Source: Hirudinaria manillensis
Taxonomy: Eukaryota > Annelida > Clitellata > Hirudinida > Hirudinidae
Length of the DNA stretch: 64,000 nt
Reading direction: 5' to 3'
Assembly: GCA_034509925.1 (NCBI GenBank)
Contig: CM067537.1
Coordinates: 5,280,501-5,344,500, forward strand
This document shows positions 15,001 to 30,000 of this stretch, piece after piece. The position numbers and the translations under genes were made by a program. The first letter of the stretch is position 1; each line of letters starts with the position of its first letter. The notes below the pieces were generated by a model. The model did no database searches and was not told the DNA's origin. It saw nothing but the letters and a program-made list of their open reading frames with translations.

Positions 15001-18000
15001 TACCGTTGAATGGAGTCGATGAGAAATTGGCCGTCGTGAGATTAGATGTTGCTATGGATCCTGAAATAATAATCGTTATGTATGAATTCGCCGTTATTGA
15101 TGATCCGTGGGATGATGTTTCAGTGTTGGGAAATGTTGAAATCTCCGACGATGTTCCGGTCAAAGTATGCATTGACCCATCGGTTGAATTTGACGTCGTA
15201 CCTGTTGTGGAAGATGAAGAGATCGTGGATGTTCTGTTGAAGAAAGTGGTCGACACGTTGATTGCAACTGGGGTAGTTGTAGATGATGATGTCATTGTCG
15301 AAGATCCGTTGAATGAAGTTGTCGACACTTTAACTGCAAGCGGTGTAGTTGTCCAAGTCTTACCGTTGAATGGTGTCGATGAGAAATTGGCCGTCGTGAG
15401 ATTAGATGTTGCTATGGATCCTGAAATAATAATCGTTATGTATGAATTTGCCGTTGTTGATGATCCGCTAAAGGATGTTTCAGTGTTGGGAAATGTTGAA
15501 ATCTCCGTCGATGTTCCGTTCAAAGTATGCATTGACCCATCGGTTGAATTTGACGTCGTACCTGTTGTGGAAGATGAAGAGATCGTGGATGTTCTGTTGA
15601 AGAAAGTGGTCGACACGTTGATTGCAACTGGGGTAGTTGTAGATGATGATGTCATTGTCGAAGATCCGTTGAATGAAGTTGTCGACAATTTAACTGCAAG
15701 CGGTGTAGTTGTCCAAGTCGTACCGTTGAATGGAGTCGATGAGAAATTGGCCGTCGTGAGATTAGATGTTGCTATGGATCCTGAAATAATAATCTTTATG
15801 TATGAATTTGCCGTTTTCGATGATCCGTGGGATGATGTTTCAGTGTTGGGATATGTTGAAATCTCCGACGATGTTCCGTTCAATGTATGCATTGACCCAT
15901 CGGTTGAATTTGACGTCGTACCTGTTGTGGAAGATGAAGAGATCGTGGATGTTCTGTTGAAGGAAGTGGTGGACACGTTGATTGCAACTGGGGTAGTTGT
16001 AGATGATGATGTCATTGTCGAAGACCCGTTGAATGAAGTTGTCGACACGTTAACTGCAAGCGGTGTAGTTGTCCAAGTCGTACCGTTGAATGGTGTCGAT
16101 GAGAAATTTGCCGTCGTGAGATTAGATGTTGCTATGGATCCTGAAATAATAATCGTTGTGTATGAATTCGCCGTTGTTGGTGATCCGCTAGAGGATGTTT
16201 CACTGTTGGGAATTATTAAGTTTGCCGAAGATGTTCCGGTAAAAGTATGCGTGGACGCATCGGTTGAATTTGACGTCGTACCTGTTGTGGAAGATGAAGA
16301 GATCGTGGATGTTCTGTTGAAGGAAGTGGTCGACACGTTGATTGCAACTGGGGTAGTTGTAGATGATGATGTCATTGTCGAAGATCCGTTGAAAGTAGTT
16401 GTCGACTCGTTAACTGCAAGCGGTGTAGTTGTCCAAGTCGTACCGTTGAATGGAGTCGATGAGAAATTGGCCGTCGTGAGATTAGATGTTGCTATGGATC
16501 CTGAAATAATAATCGTTATGTATGAATTCGCCGTTGTCGGTGATCCGTGGGATGATGTTTCAGTGTTGGGATATGTTGAAATCTCCGACGATGTTCCGTT
16601 CAATGTATGCATTGACCCATCGGTTGAATTTGACGTCGTACCTGTTGTGGAAGATGAAGATATCGTCGATGTTCTGTTGAAGGAAGTGGTCGACACGTTG
16701 ATTGCAACTGGGGTACTTGTAGATGATGATGTCATTGTCGAAGATCCGTTGAATGAAGTTAACGACACGTTAACTGCAAGCGGTGTAGTTGTCCAAGTCG
16801 TACCGTTGAATGGAGTCGATGAGAAATTGGCCGTCGTGAGATTAGATGTTGCTATGGATCCTGAAATAATAATCGTTATGTATGAATTCGCCGTTGTCGG
16901 TGATCCGTGGGATGATGTTTCAGTGTTGGGATATGTTGAAATCTCCGACGATGTTCCGTTCAATGTATGCATTGACCCATCGGTTGAATTTGACGTCGTA
17001 CCTGTTGTGGAAGATGAAGATATCGTCGATGTTCTGTTGAAGGAAGTGGTCGACACGTTGATTGCAACTGGGGTACTTGTAGATGATGATGTCATTGTCG
17101 AAGATCCGTTGAATGAAGTTAACGACACGTTAACTGCAAGCGGTGTAGTTGTCCAAGTCGTACCGTTGAATGGAGTCGATGAGAAATTGGCCGTCGTGAG
17201 ATTAGATGTTGCTATGGATCCTGAAATAATAATCGTTATGTATGAATTCGCCGTTGTCGGTGATCCATGGGATGATGTTTCAGTGTTGGGATATGTTGAA
17301 ATCTCCGACGATGTTCCGTTCAATGTATGCATTGACCCATCGGTTGAATTTGACGTCGTACCTGTTGTGGAAGATGAAGATATCGTCGATGTTCTGTTGA
17401 AGGAAGTGGTCGACACGTTGATTGCAACTGGGGTACTTGTAGATGATGATGTCATTGTCGAAGATCCGTTGAATGAAGTTAACGACACGTTAACTGCAAG
17501 CGGTGTAGTTGTCCAAGTCGTACCGTTGAATGGAGTCGATGAGAAATTGGCCGTCGTGAGATTAGATGTTGCTATGGATCCTGAAATAATAATCGTTATG
17601 TATGAATTCGCCGTTGTCGGTGATCCGTGGGATGATGTTTCAGTGTTGGGATATGTTGAAATCTCCGACGATGTTCCGTTCAATGTATGCATTGACCCAT
17701 CGGTTGAATTTGACGTCGTACCTGTTGTGGAAGATGAAGATATCGTCGATGTTCTGTTGAAGGAAGTGGTCGACACGTTGATTGCAACTGGGGTACTTGT
17801 AGATGATGATGTCATTGTCGAAGATCCGTTGAATGAAGTTGTCGACACGTTAACTGCAAGCGGTGTAGTTGTCCAAGTCGTACCGTTGAATGGTGTCGAT
17901 GAGAAATTGGCCGTCGTGAGATTAGATGTTGCTATGGATCCTGAAATAATAATCTTTGTGTATGAATTCGCCGTTGTTGATGATCCGCTAAAGGATGTTT

Positions 18001-21000
18001 CAGTGTTGGGAAATGTTGAAATCTCCGACGATGTTCCGGTCAAAGTATGCGTTCACGCATCGGTTGAATTTGACGTCGTACCTGTTGCGGAAGATGAAGA
18101 GATCGTGGATGTTCTGTTGAAGGAAGTGGTCGACACGTTGATTGCAACTGGGGTAGTTGTATATGATGATGTCATTGTCGAAGATCCGTTGAATGAAGTT
18201 GTCGACACGTTAACTGCAAGCGGTGTAGTTGTCCAAGTCGTACCGTTGAATGGAGTCGATGAGAAATTGGCCGTCGTGAGATTAGATGTTGCTATGGATC
18301 CTGAAATAATAATCGTTATGTATGAATTCGCCGTTGTCGGTGATCCGTGGGATGATGTTTCAGTGTTGGGATATGTTGAAATCTCCGACGATGTTCCGTT
18401 CAATGTATGCATTGACCCATCGGTTGAATTTGACGTCGTACCTGTTGTGGAAGATGAAGATATCGTCGATGTTCTGTTGAAGGAAGTGGTCGACACGTTG
18501 ATTGCAACTGGGGTACTTGTAGATGATGATGTCATTGTCGAAGATCCGTTGAATGAAGTTAACGACACGTTAACTGCAAGCGGTGTAGTTGTCCAAGTCG
18601 TACCGTTGAATGGAGTCGATGAGAAATTGGCCGTCGTGAGATTAGATGTTGCTATGGATCCTGAAATAATAATCGTTATGTATGAATTCGCCGTTGTCGG
18701 TGATCCATGGGATGATGTTTCAGTGTTGGGATATGTTGAAATCTCCGACGATGTTCCGTTCAATGTATGCATTGACCCATCGGTTGAATTTGACGTCGTA
18801 CCTGTTGTGGAAGATGAAGATATCGTCGATGTTCTGTTGAAGGAAGTGGTCGACACGTTGATTGCAACTGGGGTACTTGTAGATGATGATGTCATTGTCG
18901 AAGATCCGTTGAATGAAGTTAACGACACGTTAACTGCAAGCGGTGTAGTTGTCCAAGTCGTACCGTTGAATGGAGTCGATGAGAAATTGGCCGTCGTGAG
19001 ATTAGATGTTGCTATGGATCCTGAAATAATAATCGTTATGTATGAATTCGCCGTTGTCGGTGATCCGTGGGATGATGTTTCAGTGTTGGGATATGTTGAA
19101 ATCTCCGACGATGTTCCGTTCAATGTATGCATTGACCCATCGGTTGAATTTGACGTCGTACCTGTTGTGGAAGATGAAGATATCGTCGATGTTCTGTTGA
19201 AGGAAGTGGTCGACACGTTGATTGCAACTGGGGTACTTGTAGATGATGATGTCATTGTCGAAGATCCGTTGAATGAAGTTGTCGACACGTTAACTGCAAG
19301 CGGTGTAGTTGTCCAAGTCGTACCGTTGAATGGTGTCGATGAGAAATTGGCCGTCGTGAGATTAGATGTTGCTATGGATCCTGAAATAATAATCTTTGTG
19401 TATGAATTCGCCGTTGTTGGTGATCCGCTAGAGGATGTTTCTGTTGGGAAATATTAAGTTTGCCGAAGATGTTCCGGTAAAAGTATGCGTGGACGCATCG
19501 GTTGAATTTGACGTCGTACCTGTTGTGGAAGATGAAGATATCGTCGATGTTCTGTTGAAGGAAGTCGTCGACACGTTGATTGCAACTGGGGTAGTTGTAG
19601 ATGATGATGTCATTGTCGAAGATCCGTTGAATGAAGTTGTCGACACGTTAACTGCAAGCGGTGTAGTTGTCCAAGTCGTACCGTTGAATGGAGTCGATGA
19701 GAAATTGGCCGTCGTGAGATTAGATGTTGCTATGGATCCTGAAATAATAATCGTTATGTATGAATTCGCCGTTGTCGGTGATCCGTGGGATGATGTTTCA
19801 GTGTTGGGATATGTTGAAATCTCCGACGATGTTCCGTTCAATGTATGCATTGACCCATCGGTTGAATTTGACGTCGTACCTGTTGTGGAAGATGAAGATA
19901 TCGTCGATGTTCTGTTGAAGGAAGTGGTCGACACGTTGATTGCAACTGGGGTACTTGTAGATGATGATGTCATTGTCGAAGATCCGTTGAATGAAGTTAA
20001 CGACACGTTAACTGCAAGCGGTGTAGTTGTCCAAGTCGTACCGTTGAATGGAGTCGATGAGAAATTGGCCGTCGTGAGATTAGATGTTGCTATGGATCCT
20101 GAAATAATAATCGTTATGTATGAATTCGCCGTTGTCGGTGATCCGTGGGATGATGTTTCAGTGTTGGGATATGTTGAAATCTCCGACGATGTTCCGTTCA
20201 ATGTATGCATTGACCCATCGGTTGAATTTGACGTCGTACCTGTTGTGGAAGATGAAGATATCGTCGATGTTCTGTTGAAGGAAGTGGTCGACACGTTGAT
20301 TGCAACTGGGGTACTTGTAGATGATGATGTCATTGTCGAAGATCCGTTGAATGAAGTTGTCGACACGTTAACTGCAAGCGGTGTAGTTGTCCAAGTCGTA
20401 CCGTTGAATGGTGTCGATGAGAAATTGGCCGTCGTGAGATTAGATGTTGCTATGGATCCTGAAATAATAATCTTTGTGTATGAATTCGCCGTTGTTGGTG
20501 ATCCGCTAGAGGATGTTTCTGTTGGGAAATATTAAGTTTGCCGAAGATGTTCCGGTAAAAGTATGCGTGGACGCATCGGTTGAATTTGACGTCGTACCTG
20601 TTGTGGAAGATGAAGATATCGTCGATGTTCTGTTGAAGGAAGTCGTCGACACGTTGATTGCAACTGGGGTAGTTGTAGATGATGATGTCATTGTCGAAGA
20701 TCCGTTGAATGAAGTTGTCGACACGTTACCTGCAAGCGGTGTAGTTGTCCAAGTCGTACCGTTGAATGGTGTCGATGAGAAATTGGCCGTCGTGAGATTA
20801 GATGTTGCTATGGATCCTGAAATAATAATCGTTATGTATGAATTCGCCGTTGTCGGTGATCCGTGGGATGATGTTTCAGTGTTGGGATATGTTGAAATCT
20901 CCGACGATGTTCCGTTCAATGTATGCATTGACCCATCGGTTGAATTTGACGTCGTACCTGTTGTGGAAGATGAAGATATCGTCGATGTTCTGTTGAAGGA

Positions 21001-24000
21001 AGTGGTCGACACGTTGATTGCAACTGGGGTACTTGTAGATGATGATGTCATTGTCGAAGATCCGTTGAATGAAGTTGTCGACACGTTAACTGCAAGCGGT
21101 GTAGTTGTCCAAGTCGTACCGTTGAATGGTGTCGATGAGAAATTGGCCGTCGTGAGATTAGATGTTGCTATGGATCCTGAAATAATAATCTTTGTGTATG
21201 AATTCGCCGTTGTTGGTGATCCGCTAGAGGATGTTTCTGTTGGGAAATATTAAGTTTGCCGAAGATGTTCCGGTAAAAGTATGCGTGGACGCATCGGTTG
21301 AATTTGACGTCGTACCTGTTGTGGAAGATGAAGAGATCGTGGATGTTCTGTTGAAGGAAGTGGTTGACACGTTGATTGCAACTGGGGTAGTTGTAGATGA
21401 TGATGTCATTGTCGAAGATCCGTTGAAAGAAGTTGTCGACTCGTTAACTGCAAGCAGTGAAGTTGTCCAAGTCGTACCGTTGAATGGAGTCGATGAGAAA
21501 TTGGCCGTCGTGAGGTTTGATGTTGCTATGGATCCTGAAACAGTAATCGTTATGTATGAATTTGCAGTTGTTGATGATCCGCTAGAGGATGTTTAACTGT
21601 TGGGAAATATTGAGTTTGCCGACGATGTTCCGATAAAAGTATGCGTTGACGCATCGGTTGAATTTGACATCGCACCTGTTGTGGAAGATGAAGATATCGT
21701 CGTTGTTCTGTTGAAGGAAGTGGTCGACACGTTGATTGCAACTGGGGTAGTTGTAGATGATGATGTCATTGTCGAAGATCCGTTGAAAGTAGTTGTCGAC
21801 TCGTTAACTGCAAGCGGTGTAGTTGTCCAAGTCGTACCGTTGAATGGAGTCGATGAGAAATTGGCCGTCGTGAGATTAGATGTTGCTATGGATCCTGAAA
21901 TAATAATCGTTATGTATGAATTCGCCGTTATTGATGATCCGTGGGATGATGTTTCAGTGTTGGGAAATGTTGAAATCTCCGACGATGTTCCGGTCAAAGT
22001 ATGCGTTCACGCATCGGTTGAATTTGACGTCGTACCTGTTGTGGAAGATGAAGAGATCGTGGATGTTCTGTTGAAGGAAGTGGTTGACACGTTGATTGCA
22101 ACTGGGGTAGTTGTAGATGATGATGTCATTGTCGAAGATCCGTTGAAAGAAGTTGTCGACTCGTTAACTGCAAGCAGTGAAGTTGTCCAAGTCGTACCGT
22201 TGAATGGAGTCGATGAGAAATTGGCCGTCGTGAGATTTGATGTTGCTATGGATCCTGAAACAGTAATCGTTATGTATGAATTTGCAGTTGTTGATGATTC
22301 GCTAGAGGATGTTTAACTGTTGGGAAATATTGAGTTTGCCGACGATGTTCCGATAAAAGTATGCGTTGACGCATCGGTTGAATTTGACATCGCACCTGTT
22401 GTGGAAGATGAAGATATCGTCGAAGTTCTGTTGAAGGAAGTGGTTGACACGTTGATTGCAACTGGGGTAGTTGTAGATGATGATGTCATTGTCGATGATC
22501 CGTTGAAAGTAGTTGTCGACTCGTTAACTGCAAGCGGTGTAGTTGTCCAAGTCGTACCGTTGAATGGAGTCGATGAGAAATTGGCCGTCGTGAGATTTGA
22601 TGTTGCTATGGATCCTGAAACAGTAATCGTTATGTATGAATTTGCAATTGTTGATGATCCGCTAGAGGATGTTTAACTGTTGGGAAATATTGAGTTTGCC
22701 GACGATGTTCCGATAAAAGTATGCGTTGACGCATCGGTTGAATTTGACGTCGTACTTGTTGTGGAAGATGAAGAGATCCTGGATGTTCTGTTGAAGGAAG
22801 TGGTCGACACGTTGATTGCAACTGGGGTGGTTGTAGATGATGATGTCATTGTCGAAGATCCGTTGAAAGAAGTTGTCGACTCGTTAACTGCAAGCGGTGA
22901 AGTTGTCCAAGTCGTACCGTTGAATGGAGTCGATGAGAAATTGGCCGTCGTGAGATTTGATGTTGCTATGGATCCTGAAACAGTAATCGTTATGTATGAA
23001 TTTGCAGTTGTTGATGATCCGCTAGAGGATGTTTAACTGTTGGGAAATATTGAGTTTGCGGACGATGTTCCGATAAAAGTATGCGTTGACGCATCGGTTG
23101 AATTTGACATCGCACCTGTTGTGGAAGATGAAGATATCGTCGAAGTTCTGTTGATGGAAGTGGTCGACACGTTGATTGCAACTGGGGTAGTTGTAGATGA
23201 TGATGTCATTGTCGAAGATCCGTTGAATGATTTTGTCGACACGTTAACTGCAAGCGGTGTAGTTGTCCAAGTCGTACCGTTGAATGGTGTCGATGAGAAA
23301 TTGGCCGTCGTGAGATTAGATGTTGCTATGGATCCTGAAATAATAATCGTTATGTATGAATTCGACGTTGTCGGTGATCCGTGGGATGATGTTTCAGTGT
23401 TGGGATATGTTGAAATCTCCGACGATGTTCCGTTCAATGTATGCATTGACCCATCGGTTGAAATTGACGTCGTACCTGTTGTGGAAGATGAAGATATCGT
23501 CGTTGTTCTGTTGAAGGAAGTGGTCGACACGTTGATTGCAACTGGGGTAGTTGTAGATGATGATGTCATTGTCGAAGATCCGTTGAAAGTAGTTGTCGAC
23601 TCGTTAACTGCAAGCGGTGTAGTTGTCCAAGTCGTACCGTTGAATGGAGTCGATGAGAAATTGGCCGTCGTGAGATTTGATGTTGCTATGGATCCTGAAA
23701 CAGTAATCGTTATGTATGAATTTGCAGTTGTTGATGATCCGCTAGAGGATGTTTAACTGTTAGGAAATATTGAGTTTGCCGACGATGTTCCGATAAAAGT
23801 ATGCGTTGACGGTTGAATTTGACGTCGTACCTGTTGTGGAAGATGAAGAGATCGTGGATGTTCTGTTGAAGGAAGTGGTCGACACGTTGATTGCAACTGG
23901 GGTGGTTGTAGATGATGATGTCATTGTCGAAGATCCGTTGAAAGAAGTTGTCGACTCGTTATCTGCAAGCGGTGAAGTTGTCCAAGTCGTACCGTTGAAT

Positions 24001-27000
24001 GGAGTCGATGAGAAATTGGCCGTCGTGAGATTTGATGTTGCTATGGATCCTGAAACAGTAATCGTTATGTATGAATTTGCAGTTGTTGATGATCCGCTAG
24101 AGGATGTTTAACTGTTGGGAAATATTGAGTTTGCGGACGATGTTCCGATAAAAGTATGCGTTGACGCATCGGTTGAATTTGACATCGCACCTGTTGTGGA
24201 AGATGAAGATATCGTCGAAGTTCTGTTGATGGAAGTGGTCGACACGTTGATTGCAACTGGGGTAGTTGTAGATGATGATGTCATTGTCGAAGATCCGTTG
24301 AATGATTTTGTCGACACGTTAACTGCAAGCGGTGTAGTTGTCCAAGTCGTACCGTTGAATGGTGTCGATGAGAAATTGGCCGTCGTGAGATTAGATGTTG
24401 CTATGGATCCTGAAATAATAATCGTTATGTATGAATTCGACGTTGTCGGTGATCCGTGGGATGATGTTTCAGTGTTGGGATATGTTGAAATCTCCGACGA
24501 TGTTCCGTTCAATGTATGCATTGACCCATCGGTTGAAATTGACGTCGTACCTGTTGTGGAAGATGAAGATATCGTCGTTGTTCTGTTGAAGGAAGTGGTC
24601 GACACGTTGATTGCAACTGGGGTAGTTGTAGATGATGATGTCATTGTCGAAGATCCGTTGAAAGTAGTTGTCGACTCGTTAACTGCAAGCGGTGTAGTTG
24701 TCCAAGTCGTACCGTTGAATGGAGTCGATGAGAAATTGGCCGTCGTGAGATTTGATGTTGCTATGGATCCTGAAACAGTAATCGTTATGTATGAATTTGC
24801 AGTTGTTGATGATTCGCTAGAGGATGTTTAACTGTTGGGAAATATTGAGTTTGCCGACGATGTTCCGATAAAAGTATGCGTTGACGCATCGGTTGAATTT
24901 GACATCGCACCTGTTGTGGAAGATGAAGATATCGTCGAAGTTCTGTTGAAGGAAGTGGTTGACACGTTGATTGCAACTGGGGTAGTTGTAGATGATGATG
25001 TCATTGTCGATGATCCGTTGAAAGTAGTTGTCGACTCGTTAACTGCAAGCGGTGTAGTTGTCCAAGTCGTACCGTTGAATGGAGTCGATGAGAAATTGGC
25101 CGTCGTGAGATTTGATGTTGCTATGGATCCTGAAACAGTAATCGTTATGTATGAATTTGCAATTGTTGATGATCCGCTAGAGGATGTTTAACTGTTGGGA
25201 AATATTGAGTTTGCCGACGATGTTCCGATAAAAGTATGCGTTGACGCATCGGTTGAATTTGACGTCGTACTTGTTGTGGAAGATGAAGAGATCCTGGATG
25301 TTCTGTTGAAGGAAGTGGTCGACACGTTGATTGCAACTGGGGTGGTTGTAGATGATGATGTCATTGTCGAAGATCCGTTGAAAGAAGTTGTCGACTCGTT
25401 AACTGCAAGCGGTGAAGTTGTCCAAGTCGTACCGTTGAATGGAGTCGATGAGAAATTGGCCGTCGTGAGATTTGATGTTGCTATGGATCCTGAAACAGTA
25501 ATCGTTATGTATGAATTTGCAGTTGTTGATGATCCGCTAGAGGATGTTTAACTGTTGGGAAATATTGAGTTTGCGGACGATGTTCCGATAAAAGTATGCG
25601 TTGACGCATCGGTTGAATTTGACATCGCACCTGTTGTGGAAGATGAAGATATCGTCGAAGTTCTGTTGATGGAAGTGGTCGACACGTTGATTGCAACTGG
25701 GGTAGTTGTAGATGATGATGTCATTGTCGAAGATCCGTTGAATGATTTTGTCGACACGTTAACTGCAAGCGGTGTAGTTGTCCAAGTCGTACCGTTGAAT
25801 GGTGTCGATGAGAAATTGGCCGTCGTGAGATTAGATGTTGCTATGGATCCTGAAATAATAATCGTTATGTATGAATTCGACGTTGTCGGTGATCCGTGGG
25901 ATGATGTTTCAGTGTTGGGATATGTTGAAATCTCCGACGATGTTCCGTTCAATGTATGCATTGACCCATCGGTTGAAATTGACGTCGTACCTGTTGTGGA
26001 AGATGAAGATATCGTCGTTGTTCTGTTGAAGGAAGTGGTCGACACGTTGATTGCAACTGGGGTAGTTGTAGATGATGATGTCATTGTCGAAGATCCGTTG
26101 AAAGTAGTTGTCGACTCGTTAACTGCAAGCGGTGTAGTTGTCCAAGTCGTACCGTTGAATGGAGTCGATGAGAAATTGGCCGTCGTGAGATTTGATGTTG
26201 CTATGGATCCTGAAACAGTAATCGTTATGTATGAATTTGCAGTTGTTGATGATCCGCTAGAGGATGTTTAACTGTTAGGAAATATTGAGTTTGCCGACGA
26301 TGTTCCGATAAAAGTATGCGTTGACGGTTGAATTTGACGTCGTACCTGTTGTGGAAGATGAAGAGATCGTGGATGTTCTGTTGAAGGAAGTGGTCGACAC
26401 GTTGATTGCAACTGGGGTGGTTGTAGATGATGATGTCATTGTCGAAGATCCGTTGAAAGAAGTTGTCGACTCGTTATCTGCAAGCGGTGAAGTTGTCCAA
26501 GTCGTACCGTTGAATGGAGTCGATGAGAAATTGGCCGTCGTGAGATTTGATGTTGCTATGGATCCTGAAACAGTAATCGTTATGTATGAATTTGCAGTTG
26601 TTGATGATCCGCTAGAGGATGTTTAACTGTTGGGAAATATTGAGTTTGCGGACGATGTTCCGATAAAAGTATGCGTTGACGCATCGGTTGAATTTGACAT
26701 CGCACCTGTTGTGGAAGATGAAGATATCGTCGAAGTTCTGTTGATGGAAGTGGTCGACACGTTGATTGCAACTGGGGTAGTTGTAGATGATGATGTCATT
26801 GTCGAAGATCCGTTGAATGAAGTTGTCGACACGTTAACTGCAAGCGGTGTAGTTGTCCAAGTCGTACCGTTGAATGGTGTCGATGAGAAATTGGCCGTCG
26901 TGAGATTAGATGTTGCTATGGATCCTGAAATAATAATCGTTATGTATGAATTCGACGTTGTCGGTGATCCGTGGGATGATGTGTCAGTGTTGGGATATGT

Positions 27001-30000
27001 TGAAATCTCCGACGATGTTCCGTTCAATGTATGCATTGACCCATCGGTTGAAATTGACGTCGTACCTGTTGTGGAAGATGAAGATATCGTCGTTGTTCTG
27101 TTGAAGGAAGTGGTCGACACGTTGATTGCAACTGGGGTAGTTGTAGATGATGATGTCATTGTCGATGATCCGTTGAATGAAGTTGTCGACACGTTAACTG
27201 CAAGCGGTGTAGTTGTCCAAGTCGTACCGTTGAATGGAGTTGATGAGAAATTGGCCGTCGTGAGATTAGATGTTGCTATGGATCCTGAAATAATAATCGT
27301 TATGTATGAATTCGCCGTTGTTGATGATCCGCTAAAGGATGTTTCAGTGTTGGGAAATGTTGAAATCTCCGTCGATGTTCCGGTCAAAGTATGCGTTTAC
27401 GCATCGGTTGAATTTGACGTCGTACCTGTTGTGGAAGATGAAGAGATCGTGGATGTTCTGTTGAAGGAAGTGGTCGACACGTTGATTGCAACTGGGGTAG
27501 TTGTAGATGATGATGTCATTGTCGAAGATCCGTTGAATGAAGTTGTCGACAGGTTAACTGCAAGCCGTGTAGTTGTCCAAGTCGTACCGTTGAATGGAGT
27601 CGATGAGAAATTGGCCGTCGTGAGATTAGATGTTGCTATGGATCCTGAAATAATAATCGTTATGTATGAATTCGCCGTTGTCGGTGATCCGCTAGAGGAT
27701 GTTTCAGTGTTGGGATATGTTGAAATCTCGGACGATGTTCCGATAAATGTATGCATTGACCCATCGGTTGAATTTGACGTCGTACCTGTTGTGGAAGATG
27801 AAGATATCGTCGATGTTCTGTTGAAGGATGTGGTCGACACGTTGATTGCAACTGGGGTAGTTGTAGATGATGATGTCATTGTCGAAGATCCGTTGAATGA
27901 AGTTGTCGACACGTTAACTGCAAGCGGTGTAGTTGTCCAAGTCGTACCGTTGAATGGTGTCGATGAGAAATTGGCCGTCGTGAGATTAGATGTTGCTATG
28001 GATCCTGAAATAATAATCGTTATGTATGAATTCGCCGTTGTTGATGATCCGTGGGATGATGTTTCAGTGTTGGGATATGTTGGAATCTCCGACGATGTTC
28101 CATTCAATGTATGCATTGACCCATCGGTTGAATTTGACGTCGTACCTGTTGTGGAAGATGAAGAGATCGTGGATGTTCTGTTGAAGGAAGTGGTCGACAC
28201 GTTGATTGCAACTGGGGTAGTTGTAGATGATGATGTCATTGTCGATGATCCGTTGAATGAAGTTGTCGACACGTTAACTGCAAGCGGTGTAGTTGTCCAA
28301 GTCGTACCGTTGAATGGAGTTGATGAGAAATTGGCCGTCGTGAGATTAGATGTTGCTATGGATCCTGAAATAATAATCGTTATGTATGAATTTGCCGTTG
28401 TTGATGATCCGCTAAAGGATGTTTCAGTGTTGGGAAATGTTGAAATCTCCGTCGATGTTCCGGTCAAAGTATGCGTTCACGCATCGGTTGAATTTGACGT
28501 CGTACCTGTTGTGGAAGATGAAGAGATCGTGGATGTTCTGTTGAAGGAAGTGGTCGACACGTTGATTGCAACTGGGGTAGTTGTAGATGATGATGTCATT
28601 GTCGAAGATCCGTTGAATGAAGTTGTCGACAGGTTAACTGCAAGCCGTGTAGTTGTCCAAGTCGTACCGTTGAATGGAGTCGATGAGAAATTGGCCGTCG
28701 TGAGATTAGATGTTGCTATGGATCCTGAAATAATAATCGTTATGTATGAATTCGCCGTTGTCGGTGATCCGTGGGATGATGTTTCAGTGTTGGGATATGT
28801 TGAAATCTCCGACGATGTTCCGTTCAATGTATGCATTGACCCATCGGTTGAATTTGACGTCGTACCTGTTGTGGAAGATGAAGATATCGTCGATGTTCTG
28901 TTGAAGGATGTGGTCGACACGTTGATTGCAACTGGGGTAGTTGTAGATGATGATGTCATTGTCGAAGATCCGTTGAATGAAGTTGTCGACACGTTAACTG
29001 CAAGCGGTGTAGTTGTCCAAGTCGTACCGTTGAATGGTGTCGATGAGAAATTGGCCGTCGTGAGATTAGATGTTGCTATGGATCCTGAAATAATAATCGT
29101 TATGTATGAATTCGCCGTTGTTGATGATCCGCTAAAGGATGTTTCAGTGTTGGGAAATGTTGGAATCTCCGACGATGTTCCATTCAATGTATGCATTGAC
29201 CCATCGGTTGAATTTGACGTCGTACCTGTTGTGGAAGATGAAGAGATCGTGGATGTTCTGTTGAAGGAAGTGGTCGACACGTTGATTGCAACTGGGGTAG
29301 TTGTAGATGATGATGTCATTGTCGATGATCCGTTGAATGAAGTTGTCGACACGTTAACTGCAAGCGGTGTAGTTGTCCAAGTCGTACCGTTGAATGGAGT
29401 TGATGAGAAATTGGCCGTCGTGAGATTAGATGTTGCTATGGATCCTGAAATAATAATCGTTATGTATGAATTTGCCGTTGTTGATGATCCGCTAAAGGAT
29501 GTTTCAGTGTTGGGAAATGTTGAAATCTCCGTCGATGTTCCGGTCAAAGTATGCGTTCACGCATCGGTTGAATTTGACGTCGTACCTGTTGTGGAAGATG
29601 AAGAGATCGTGGATGTTCTGTTGAAGGAAGTGGTCGACACGTTGATTGCAACTGGGGTAGTTGTAGATGATGATGTCATTGTCGAAGATCCGTTGAATGA
29701 AGTTGTCGACAGGTTAACTGCAAGCCGTGTAGTTGTCCAAGTCGTACCGTTGAATGGAGTCGATGAGAAATTGGCCGTCGTGAGATTAGATGTTGCTATG
29801 GATCCTGAAATAATAATCGTTATGTATGAATTCGCCGTTGTCGGTGATCCGTGGGATGATGTTTCAGTGTTGGGAAATGTTGAAATCTCCGTCGATGTTC
29901 CGGTCAAAGTATGCGTTGACGCATCGGTTGAATTTGACGTCGTACCTGTTGTGGAAGATGAAGAGATCGTGGATGTTCTGTTGAAGGAAGTGGTCGACAC

